A DNA stretch of 64,000 nucleotides from Bactericera cockerelli. Lineage: Eukaryota > Arthropoda > Insecta > Hemiptera > Triozidae. Under the pieces are notes generated by a model. The model ran no database searches. It saw nothing but the letters and a program-made list of their open reading frames with translations, and was not told where the DNA came from. Below are positions 41,579 to 51,725 of this stretch, piece by piece (positions within the stretch are counted from its first letter, which is position 1; every line of letters begins with the position of its first letter). The position numbers and the translations under genes were made by a program. The DNA is taken from positions 5,452,294 through 5,516,293 of the forward strand of contig CM044964.1 of the NCBI GenBank assembly GCA_024516035.1. The letters are read 5' to 3'.

Positions 41579-41878
41579 TAGATAATATGTACATTTTACA
41601 TGTTTTCAGGCTGTCATTTTGTAATAAATTTGAGAAAAAGCAAAGTAAAATAAGAAGCAGATGAACGATGATTATGTATACTTTTACACTTGCATATGAT
41701 TTGATTATTACCGCACTCCACAGCATAAACAAACTTAATTAACCGTTAAATTCAAATTTCAAGCCTCGGGTATTTAAATGCCAATGGGTAACTCGTACCT
41801 AACTACTAATATAATGCTAATGACTACCTACACAGCACGGAATTCTAATTCAGTAGATTCACTTTATTATCATTAATT

Positions 41879-42196
41879 AGGTAAAATTTCTGATTTGTGC
41901 GGAGCAGCACGAGTTATTGCCAACATTAATTTTCGTTATAATACTTGCAAGTATTTTTTATTTAAAGATGAGTCTTTCACATCCGTCTTTATTTCGTATC
42001 ATGAAACAGGAGCTACTGTAGACGCTTGTGATCTGTGTTGTAGCCTGCCCTTCCCGTAGTATGCCTCCCCTCTGATGGGCGAGAAGTGACACAATACTTC
42101 CCATTTAGGTGCTGGGTCAACACGAGCGCACCGGAAGGTATCCCTTACAAACAATATTGTAACCAAATTAAGAATACAAATTTCTGTCGGCACGGC
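41879..42196 (-). mobile_element. SINE-B with 3' extension (second copy)
   Basis: SINE-B body in reverse complement (GGGCGAGAAGTGACACAATA, GTGCTGGGTCAACACGAGCG), ending TTCTGTCGGCACGG with the tRNA-like head missing. It is joined at 41998 to the same block of about 120 bp (TTGTGCGGAGCAGCACGAGT) that accompanies the copy at 13547-13973. Confidence 0.82.
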
Positions 42197-42912
42197 TTGT
42201 ACATAGTGGTTATGCTACTAATATGTTAATGAGAGCATAATACTACAGTCAATTATCGTCAAATGCTTTTAGGTAGCTGTTTCTTGGTAGTTTCTCATAA
42301 TTTGTAAATTCTAAAGAAGTACCTAACATTGCAAAAAGTTTCTCCCATTTTTTTTTTTTTTTTTTTAATTATAAGAAAGTCAATTACATTTCGAAATCTC
42401 GTAACCTTCAGAGGATGTCCACTTTAAAATAATTTGTTTGTTTGCTTATTTTTTCGTTCTAACTCTATTTAAGGAAACGGTTTAAAACTTAAATTTTTAT
42501 TACGCCTTACTCAACATATTAGTATTCTTATTCTTTCTCGTTCTTTCTCGGCAGAAGAGTTCTTTCTCGGCAATTTCATTGTTTTTCTGATAAACTGATA
42601 TTTTGTAATACTCTTTTTCTGATATTATGATAGAAAATATAAATAATAATTATAAAAATAGCTTGGCTGATAATAAAAATGAACATTTAGAAAAAAGAAA
42701 CACAGAAAAATCAAGAGCATTGTAAATTTCATTGTAAAACATTGTAAATTTCACTATAGGTATTATTATATTTTACAGGACTGCTCTCATAATTGAGAGT
42801 TGCCAACAGACACAGTATATCAATCAATAATATAAATTACATATTTTTTCTTCTTATTATTGATATTTTTTTTTTCCCCTTTCTTTTCTTCATTTTTTCT
42901 TTGATGATGTTG
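42197..42912. other. AT-rich stretch
   Basis: Short near-duplicate CATTGTAAATTTCA around 42717-42755 and TTCTTTCTCGG(C) around 42530-42570. No gene. Confidence 0.5.
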
Positions 42913-43990
42913 TTAGGATCTACGTTGGGAGTAAATGTGATAGTGTATGATTTTAGAACTATCTTTGATAATGGATGATGATATATCGTGAAACAGTGAC
43001 TTGTGGCAGTCCAATGATTTTAGAAATTGCACTGCATTCTTACTAATAGTGCCTCTACTCCCAAACCAAAGACCGATGACCTTGTATTCACGCATACCGA
43101 AGCCTTGGTTGAACTTTTCTTGCAGGTCGGGAATGCAACTTTCATAAATATCGCACTTTTCTTTATGTACTAAATCACCCTGGTCTTCCCTATTCTGTTC
43201 AAATCTCACTGTTGGATCGATGATGTATGCGGTTGTACTGTTTTTTTCGAATGCAATGATGTCGCAAAATCTGGTGGATCCATTTCTATCAACGGTTTGA
43301 ACTTCTTCAAAACAATCCAAGCCTCGCCTTGTCGATTCATCTTTGATTAGATGTTTCACCTTATTGTGTCGCATGATGATCATTAAGTTATTATGAGAAC
43401 AGCTGCCCAGAACGTGGCTTAGAATTTCCTTCTCTTTGCCGCAGTGACGGCAAAGGTTGGACGAGCTGTTTTCCATTTTCACTCCAGGAACACCTGCAAG
43501 GTTTGAATAATTAACATTCATTTTAATCGCTTGGACCCATTCGGAAGATGACAGTGATGCTTTATCAATATAAATGAGTTGACAGGGGTATATTGAGCAT
43601 AGTGATTCACGCCCACTCCTTGAAACTGTTTCTCTGTCCATTCCTTGAATGAGTTTTCTCGCAATTCGCTTCGAAGTTCTCGACTGTTGTTGCCTGTGAC
43701 TTGGAGTTTCTCAAGACAGTCGTTCATTTCTTGTTCTGCGTCATAACAAGCGTCCAGGAGAGCATCATCGAGTCTTTGTAATTTTAATGCAATGGAGAAG
43801 TGCTGAAGGTACATTTCCCAGCGACAGTGAACCAGGCCCAAACCTCGTAGCTTCCGCGGTGAATACAGCATTGCGGAGTTGGTGTTGGCAGGGAGACCTA
43901 TGATGGATTTCACTGTTCCTCGCATGATGGTATCAAGGCCGTCTATTACTTGTTGACGTCTAAAATGTTGACAAGGTTTGGTTATTTTTT
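42913..43990 (-). pseudogene. R2-like retrotransposon C-terminus (RLE endonuclease)
   Basis: The minus strand encodes a connector (RQQVIDGLDTIMRGTVKSI, LYSPRKLRGLGLVHCRWEMY) and then a restriction-like endonuclease. The zinc-binding CCHC is CRHCGKEKEILSHVLGSC (C-x2-C-x8-H-x4-C), followed by MRHNKV and then RFCDIIAFEKNSTTAYIIDP with TVRFE. This is the CCHC-RHN-D...D layout of R2-clade elements, and the usual PD is CD here. The C-terminus ends SQRRS with the stop at 42913-42915. One frameshift falls at about 43570-43640, between frames 43925-43518 and 43641-42913. The reverse transcriptase core is absent: the copy is 5'-truncated, and its 5' end runs into the palindrome at 43964-44045. It would have made the site-specific nick for target-primed integration. 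It is a different family from the RLE fragments at 5387-7738 and 59.9-61.6 kb. Confidence 0.85.
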
Positions 43991-44045
43991 TAGCACAGAT
44001 ATACGTATATCTGTGCTAAAAAAATAACCAAACCTTGTCAACATT
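43964..44045. repeat. Perfect 82-bp spacerless palindrome
   Basis: Two 41-bp arms, exact reverse complements, meet at GATATAC|GTATATC. The left arm is the 5' end of the R2-like frame (minus-strand peptide YICAKKITKPCQH); the right arm is its inverted duplicate. Confidence 0.93.
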
Positions 44046-45878
44046 CACAAAAAGTATATTAAATTTAATTTTTTCCAAGAAAAATCAGGAAATTGAAAAT
44101 GATTTTTACAACAAAAAAACATTTTTTAGTAAAAATCTACATGAATATATTTCCTTTTTTGTAAAAGTAAACCAAGTTCCTCTCAATTTCCTCCTCCTCT
44201 GTTGGTTGTATAGAATCTTCACTATCCACAAAACTTTCTCAAAGATTTTCATTTTTTTCCTCTTCATTTGTCAAGTGTCTAAGATTCCAAAGCACGAGTG
44301 AAGAAAAAAAAAAGTTGTGCAAAAAATTAATGAATTTTCTGACGAGAAAACTGTATACCTATAAACTTGAACTTTAAAATCCATTAAAATCTCAACTATT
44401 TCTAAATAATATAAAAAGAGCGCTCGAAGAAATAAAAGAAAATCAAATTTTTTACCCTCGTATAGCGAGAGAAGGAGGTAAAATTCTATTCATAAAAAAA
44501 GGAATAAGAGTTTTTTTCACGTCATTTGTTAAAAGTGAAGATAAAATTCTATACTGGGTGGTCAATCGAAGGAAGGAAAATCTGCCCCTTTAATATTCAA
44601 AATTCAGCAAGAAATATATAGATATTACAAGAAGATATAAATTCTAATGAAGAAACTAGGTACCTAGTATTCCATACAGAAATTTAAAAAAAAATATGTA
44701 ATACATTTTTCTTTTTTTTTTAATTACCTATTATTTTCGTGAAGGAAATAAATTTACATCCACACAGAATTTACAGATAAAATAAAACAGACTATCGTAA
44801 TAAAATATTTTATGACGATAATTCATGATAAACTGATTGATATACATCGTTCCCAAAGGCCACTGAGACATACTCTTCCACCCAACCATTCATTTAAGTA
44901 AGGACCATTTAAGGACCACACTGTATATCTAGAACCATTTTCCATCACCAATACTCCTGCTCCAAGTCAAACATAAAAAAAATTCAGGAACGTAAAAGTA
45001 AAACGACATCAAACGACAAGAAAGAGAGGATAATGTTTTAGTTTTGGATATAAATTTATAAAAAGAACTTAAATTTTGTTTTATGACATCACAAAAACCC
45101 CGAGGCCAACCGTGCGTGAATTTGTGCATCAAAACTTTCGTAGTGAGGAATTTATGGGCTAAACGTTCGAATTTTCAGAGGATTTAAAAAAAATTGATTC
45201 TTAATTTTTTATGACGTACGAAAGTCGTTTATCTTTGTTTTTTTTTTTACATCAATTAGGTAAATGGAAAAAAAAATAAACAGAAAATCCTGGAAATTCG
45301 ATAAAGGAATAAGTTAAACTTTATAAATTCCGGGGTTGAATGGCAGAGAATGCCAAAGGTACTAACATCGACCCGGATTACAAAACAATTCATTTTTTTT
45401 TTTGTACATATATTTCTAAGTTTTTTTAAAAACAATATTGTTATGAATTTGTTGTTGTTGATTGTTTTGTAAAAAAGTGTAAATAATTAAAATAAAACTT
45501 TACCACAATATAAGTATAAAACATACCTACCTGAAATAATTTTATTAATTTATTTGTTTATTTTTTTAGTGTAGTATGCCAAAAGATGTATGCCATTGCA
45601 ATAAGTAAATACCACATGTTAATACGCCTTGGTTTGCCGATTAGTTAGTTAGTTAGATAATTTACATTGATAAATTGTTCTTTTTGTAGTCCATAATTGG
45701 ATAGTATTAAACATATCATAAATAAGAAGCAATGGTACAGTAAAATTATCTCTTACAGGCTGAGGGTGCCAATGAGGTAAGTATAACTAAAGATAATAAT
45801 AACGTTTATTGTACGTAAATTTTTCGTGTTAATTTGTAAGTACAAATTTAAGATTGAAATTTGTACTCATAAGGTCGA
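44046..45878. other. AT-rich stretch without genes
   Basis: A very decayed LINE-tail match (CCACTGAGACATACTCTTCC then ACCCAACC, about 44858-44890) and another possible one near 45330. Otherwise nothing. Confidence 0.5.
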
Positions 45879-45879
45879 T

Positions 45880-46012
45880 TACAATGTTCTAAGCATCATT
45901 TTGAGGGTCGGCTGCAACTTTCTAAGCATCATTTTGAGGGTCGGTTGCAACTTTCTAAGCATCATTTTGAGGGTCGGTTGCAACTTTCTAAGCATCATTA
46001 GGGTCGGTTGCA
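45880..46012. repeat. 33-bp minisatellite, about four copies
   Basis: TTTCTAAGCATCATTTTGAG plus GGTCGGTTGCAAC, nearly identical, with the last unit short by several bases. 33 is a multiple of three, so both strands stay open over it. Confidence 0.88.
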
Positions 46013-46945
46013 TATTTCCAAGCTTCATTTTCCAACAAATTATTCTCAATCTGAATGTTACACTTGAAATTTTGAAGGTTTCAAATCTCGTATTCAGGAC
46101 GCAAGGTTTCAAATGCAAATAATACCTCTCTACCTGTCAAATAAACCCCCTCAAACATACATCACGCCAGAGTATGCAACCCTCTTCAATTCGGACTGTC
46201 ATCGTCTTGTGCCCCCTTCATTTCCTTCAGTATCCATGTCATTCTAACTTTTGGGATATCGTTAGTCTTTCTGATATACAGGGTGGGTGGTTCAAACAAA
46301 AATTGAATTTTCCAAATAGCTTTAGTATGACTGAAGATAGAAACAAATTTTTTCTTCTTTTTTGAGTAGGTACCTATAGATATTATATTATGTATAACAC
46401 ACCTTTGGTTTAAAAAAAAAAAAATCTATGTTATTTGAAGATAGAACAAAAAGTTAATATATTACTATATAATTTTTACCTACATCTACAAAATTCACAT
46501 TCAATTCATAGAAAGTTTATTTGAAATACTTTGCAGTTTACGGCCTATATGGTCTTTTTCTAATTGTAATATCTTACTTCATATTGTATGTTCTTTTTAT
46601 CATATAAAATTATAGTGCCTGTCTCTCTTTATTACAAGAGTATTTACTGTCCTTTTCTCCTTCAATTTGAAGTATCTATCTCCTTATTATCCATCACGTG
46701 TTGAAGTATGTTCAGTTGTATGGTATTTTTCAACATCAATCAATATTTTAATTTATCTCCATACTGCACGGGTGCCCGTCGATCTCTAACCTATTTTATA
46801 ATATGGTTTCTCTCCTGATTCTATGGTTTTTCTTTTACTTCTCGATTCTAATAATTAATATTCATGGTAGCTTTTTTTACCTTGCATATATTTTACTTTC
46901 ATCTGAAAATGAATATTAATTTCTCTTTGTACTTTGCTATGTTTT

Positions 46946-46979
<34 letters not shown>

Positions 46980-47053
46980 CTTTTTCTTTGCGAGAACTTC
47001 TCTCTACAACAGTATTTAAAATATATAAATGTAGTTTTATCATAAATTCGAGT
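46013..47053. other. AT-rich stretch, long poly-T
   Basis: TATACAGGGTGGGTGGTTCA at about 46277 is another lone mariner-like end. A poly-T run of nearly 40 lies at about 46942-46979. No gene. Confidence 0.5.
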
Positions 47054-47180
47054 TAATCACATTCGTGACATTACAATTACGCAAACTCACTTTACTAAAT
47101 TTTTACCGAAGTTGGGACTTAAACCAACGACTTCCAGATTACAAGTCTGCCGCCTTGTTGAGCAAGCTTCTCAGGTCAGT
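47054..47180 (-). mobile_element. SINE-A copy
   Basis: GGGACTTAAACCAACGACTT, ACAAGTCTGCCGCCTTGTTG, AGCAAGCTTCTCAGGTCAG: diverged reverse complement. Confidence 0.72.
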
Positions 47181-47310
47181 TATCAATTGTTAATAATTTT
47201 TTAATTATTATCTATTTATTATTATATTTTATCAAACTTTATATTTGGTATTCCACTAACCAAAAATCAGAGTTTTTATGTATGCTGTAGTGCTGTACTT
47301 CTACAGAAAA

Positions 47311-47440
47311 CCAACCTCAGTAGCTTGATTAATAAGGCGGCGGACTTGTTCGGTGGTTCAAGTCCCAATTTCGGCAAAGTTTTCGTAAAATCGGGTTTGA
47401 GTAGTTGATGCACGAAAGTGATTTAAACAAAAATGAAAAC
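47311..47440 (+). mobile_element. SINE-A copy with head deletion
   Basis: CAACCTCAGTAGCTTGATTA, GGCGGCGGACTTGTTCGGTG (about 12 bp missing before the B box), GGTTCAAGTCCCAATTTCGG. Confidence 0.75.
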
Positions 47441-47852
47441 TTATAAAAAAAAACCTATAGAATAATGTATTTTCTTTGTTCGTATTACTCTTTTAACTAC
47501 TTCATTTCTTTCGCACTAATATCCTTGCTTCTAGTTACTTCATTTGTTTCCAGTTTTAATTTTACCTGTTCATTATGACTTCACAATTTGTATAGAAACC
47601 ACTTTTTGTATGCTTTGATTTCTAGGAAAGGCAAACTCTTCGTAATATCTATTTTCTTTGTTCTCGTTCTATCTATTGTTTATCTTACATGCTGTGTCTA
47701 AGAAATATTTTCTAGTATATTCACTTCCTCTTTGTTGCCTTGTTTCCTGCTTCTTCCAATATCTTGCAGATTTTTTTTTCTTGTTTTCCTTTTTCACTGT
47801 CTAGGAACATATGCTGTACTTCTTTCTATATGTTATGTTCTTCTAATAATCA

Positions 47853-48045
47853 AAAGGGTTGGGTGGAAGAGATTGCCATAGGCAATAACCCCACCCTTTA
47901 GTTAGGACATATTATGTATATATTTTATTTATTTTTTTCTTGTTTATTTTATTAATACTGTCAATTTTATATTTATTTTTTACCATTGTTTGTCTGTATA
48001 TATGTTCTGCTAATAAAGAGTTTCTAAATAAATAAATAAAAAAAT
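47853..48045 (+). repeat. LINE-tail family copy, complete
   Basis: GGGTTGGGTGGAAGAGATTG, GGCAATAACCCCACCCTTTA, TTTACCATTGTTTGTCTGTA, TCTGCTAATAAAGAGTTTCT, (AAATAAAT)n tail. The best reference copy here together with 11251-11460. Confidence 0.85.
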
Positions 48046-48084
48046 AAAAGTTATACATTAAAATAATATTAACCTGCTCAGCTA

Positions 48085-48215
48085 GGTACCCCTGTAGTTC
48101 GCTTTTGATTGAGCAAGATTGTAACCTGAAGTATACATACATATAGTTTGTGTCAAAGCATGGATATTTTGAGTAAAGTTAGTTTGAGTAATTGTGTAAT
48201 CACTTTTATACTTAA
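48085..48215 (+). repeat. SINE-A, strongly decayed
   Basis: GAGCAAGATTGTAACCTGAA, then AGTAAAGTTAGTTTGAGTAA and TTGTGTAATCACTTTTAT. Confidence 0.45.
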
Positions 48216-48270
48216 TTTTTACTAAATAGGTATTGGAATTTGTTAAACATTTATAGTGTTTGACGGTTGT

Positions 48271-48635
48271 GGAGCAGCTTCCGTGGCGTAATGGTTGCGA
48301 CTACTGCCCGTAGTCCAGAGTTCCCGAGTTCAACTCCCGGCTGGGGCAGACTTTTCGAAGAAAATTCTGTTCCATCCCTACACGTGAGGCTGCCATTTCC
48401 GGCCCTACCCAGGCTGGGTGAGGTTAATGTGGGTAGCTGGTACGATTCCCAGCGAATGGAGGGTAAAACCCCCGTCCTAATCCAGGACGTTAAATCAAAT
48501 AGAATCGTTGGCGTTAGGAAGGACATCCAGCCGTAAAATTTTTTGTTGCCAAAACCAATCAACCTCAACCATGAGGTTGAACAACGTCGACCCTGCTTGA
48601 GCGGGATAAGACAGAGTAAAAGAAGAAGAAGAAAA
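48271..48635 (+). mobile_element. core-SINE, tRNA-headed, full length with TSD
   Basis: The head (TTCCGTGGCGTAATGGTTGC; GAGTTCAACTCCCGGCT as B box) is followed by GGGGCAGACTTTTCGAAGAA, the core GGCTGGGTGAGGTTAATGTG and GCGAATGGAGGGTAAAACCC, then GGCGTTAGGAAGGACATCCA and a (GAA)n tail. A perfect 15-bp duplication GTGTTTGACGGTTGT lies at 48256-48270 and 48636-48650. Length 365 bp. Confidence 0.92.
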
Positions 48636-48650
48636 GTGTTTGACGGTTGT

Positions 48651-49090
48651 ACACAAACTATTTGCTTTATTTACAAAATTAGAAGAAAATGTTGTAGAAG
48701 CTATTCTTTGTTATACTTGTGAGTGTTTGTAAATATCTTTTACCTGTAAAATTCACAACTGTAAATGAAATTCAATTTTGTCATTAAAAAAATAATGAGA
48801 AGAGGTAATTAAATTTTGCCATGTCCTCTTATTCTTTCATAAACAATTAATAAAGACATAATACAACAATACAAATAATGGTATGGTATTTCAAAAGTAG
48901 ACACATATCTAGAAACAATATACCTCGATAAACAATGAATGAGAAAACAAATAAATAAAATGTATTATACATATATGTACAAGATATTATGTCCTAACAA
49001 AAGTGCGGGAATATTGCCTATGACGAACCCTTTCAATGAACTCGTTCTAACAACAGCTTATTTTCAGATCCAGAAGCTTTGAGCATATAA
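48651..49090. other. AT-rich, with a decayed LINE-tail
   Basis: About 48965-49040 (minus): TATGTCCTAACAAAAGTGCG and TATTGCCTATGACGAACC are a diverged LINE-tail. Confidence 0.5.
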
Positions 49091-49117
49091 TTATGTACTT
49101 CAGTTTCCCAGAAGTTC

Positions 49118-49283
49118 TCTCTCTCTCTCTCTATCTGTGTCTTCTTCCTCTTATCCTTCTTCATCCTTCTCCATCTTATTTCTTCCTTGCACAATCATTA
49201 TCATTCCCACTTCTTCATGTTCCTTTTCAATCCTTTCATCTGCCAACTCTTCTTTCTCATCCTTCATCTTTAATCTTACTTTA

Positions 49284-49343
<60 letters not shown>

Positions 49344-49440
49344 TCAACTTGTGCTCCATCTGACTTCTCTTTTTCTTTCAAGTTTCATTTCTTAATGACC
49401 TGAATACTTCAGCATTTCTCTCTCTGTCGCTCTCCCAGCG
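49118..49440. repeat. Pyrimidine-rich (CT)n field
   Basis: Includes a pure CT run at about 49289-49331. Confidence 0.9.
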
Positions 49441-49825
49441 TTTCCTTATCCCTCGTACTCTTTCTATCATCATTTTTCTATCTCTATTATTTCCCTCTTT
49501 CTTCACCAACAACATCTCTCTTACATATTCTCTCTCTTATCTTCTCTTCTTAATACGAGTACATCATCTTGTTTCTTTCATCTATATCTGTTTCACCGTC
49601 ATCTATAGCTACATTCTGAATTGCTATTCCAAGTTCCATCTTCAACTATTGCACAGTGTACTACTATGTGTGTTATATTCCTTCTCTCTGAATACACAGT
49701 CTTGTTCCACGTACACCAAGCAACCTCTTAAGGTGCTTGTGTCCGAAAATTATTTTCTAGTGATGGTATCCATCCATCTTAAATTGAAAAGTTTGCTCGT
49801 TCTGAACCACATATTTTATTTATTT

Positions 49826-50965
49826 ATTTAGAAACTCTTTATTAGTAGAACATTACAGACAAATAATGATTAAAATTAAATATAAAAATTGACAATATTA
49901 ACCTGTGAGTACACGCGCTAAAAATCCGAACGTCTGTACACGCGCGATGAAAAAAATTCTCACACCTGGTTTTGCTTTGTATTTCGTTCTGCTTGAAGAG
50001 ATATATAAATTTTTTAAGATACATTAAGTTGACTTATGTATTTAAAAGATATTTAAAGTAATTTTAGCAATTTTTTTTCCAAATGGTTGCAGTTCGAACC
50101 CCTGATTTGAATTTTTTTTTTTTTCCAAAATTTGTTCATCGTAAGCCATAGTGACATAAGTTTGTAGGGCAATTCACAGTATATCTTATAATCAAGAATA
50201 TTATGTAATTATATTTGTTTAGGTACTTCTAAAAGCTAAAAACAGAAACGATAAAAAAATAAATGTACTTAGATTATACCAGGAGGTAAGTAGGTAGGTA
50301 GGTAGGAACCCATTATAGTAGGTGGAGAAAGATTACTAAGAATACTAATTATTTCAGTATCTAGCAAAAAAAGTGTAGGAAGGTACCTAACTACCTAATA
50401 TTATTACAAAGAAATTTAACTAATGTTAGTTAAAAGTTTATATTTTGTTAGTTAAAAATCATTATAATAATTATTATAACAATAGTGAACAATCACGAAT
50501 TTGGTAGGTAAACACACTAATTTTCTTTAAAAAAATATATTTCTTTATTTAAAACAATTGTTATTATTATATTAATTAATTATTAAAACTAATTATTATA
50601 AATAATTAATTGTATTAAACTAAATAGTTAGTAACAGAAAAAAAAAAATCTCACATTTCAGACCGATCTGAACTTTTCGCCACGTCACGGGCAACAGAAA
50701 TTGAAAATAGCTCAAGGGACTGTGGATACATCTAGATAAACATATTATCAACAGCTACTCCAGGTCCCTACAGGTTAGGACCAATATCGATCAAGTTCTA
50801 GCGTTTTTGCCGAGCGTGTGAGAATTTTCCCTATGTGCGTGTACTCACGGGTTAATAATATAAACAAGAGAAAAAAATAAACAAAATATATACATATTAT
50901 GTCCTAACTAAAGAGCGGGGTTATTGTTTATGGCAATCTCTTCCACCCAACCCATAATTATGTGT
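49826..50965 (-). repeat. LINE-tail family copy split by piggyBac-like MITE
   Basis: The 3' side (TTTAGAAACTCTTTATTAGTAG) is at 49826-49897, the 5' side (TATGTCCTAACTAAAGAGCG, GGCAATCTCTTCCACCCAAC) at 50856-50965. The MITE is between them with a TTAA at each junction. Confidence 0.85.
49902..50851. mobile_element. piggyBac-like MITE, 950 bp (second copy)
   Basis: Same ends as 5977-6964, TTAA at 49898-49901 and 50852-50855. Compared with the first copy it lacks about 38 bp containing the internal subterminal repeat, and otherwise differs by scattered substitutions. Confidence 0.88.
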
Positions 50966-51395
50966 CATCAACCATCGTCAGGGTGAGACTTGGTTACATT
51001 ATGTCGGTTTCATTTTCTGTTTGAACTGATTATCTCGTTGCATTAACAACTTGATTGTAAATGTAGCAGATGTTAAACCTGGAGATCAGTGGTTTGAATT
51101 TCATAATAGGCTAGTTCAGTAAGACTCATAAATGAAAGGAATAATCATACATTAAAATTTAAATTGGAAACCAGACATAGCACAGCTTACTAAAAAAACT
51201 AAATTCAGGAATACATTCTTTAAGATCCAGTAGATACAACATTCATGTTGAAACTGCTATTATAGCGTATCACTCCCTTTTTATGAGTTTAGTCAGCTAT
51301 GGTATAGAATTTTGGGAGAAACCATCATGACCTGACTGAAGATTTTGTCTTGCAAAAGGGTGCATTAAGAGATATAACTTGAAGAATAGGACATT
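50966..51395. other. Mostly unrecognised; possible SINE-A remnant
   Basis: 51050-51125 keeps AACCTGGAGATCAGTGGTTT only; otherwise nothing. Confidence 0.4.
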
Positions 51396-51397
51396 GA

Positions 51398-51686
51398 GCG
51401 CACGACTAGCTCAGTGGTTAAACACTCGCTTGCCATGCGGAAGGTCCCGGGTTCGAACCCCCGTGCCGACAAAAATTTGTATTCAAAATTTGGTTACATT
51501 TGTTTGTAAGGGATACCTTCCGGTGCGCTCGTGTTGACCCAGCACCTAAATGGGAAGTATTGTGTCACTTCTCGCCCATCAGAGGGGAGGCACACTACGG
51601 GATGGGCAGGCTACAACACAGACCACAAGCGTCTACAGTAGCTCCTGTTTCATGGCTACGAAATAAAAAAGGCTGTGAAACACTCA

Positions 51687-51722
<36 letters not shown>
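51398..51722 (+). mobile_element. SINE-B copy, reference quality
   Basis: Complete head (GACTAGCTCAGTGGTTAAAC, CTTGCCATGCGGAAGGTCCC, GGGTTCGAACCCCCGTGCCG), body, AAATAAAAAAGGCTGTGAAA end and a poly-A tail of about 30. The anticodon-like GCC loop suggests a tRNA-Gly origin. Confidence 0.9.

Positions 51723-51725
<3 letters not shown>

Noticed and set aside
51398..51470. Possible functional tRNA genes at SINE heads (15038, 51398, 60729, 48271)
   Set aside because: A and B boxes are present but the acceptor stem is not closed, and the sequence runs into SINE bodies found in many copies.
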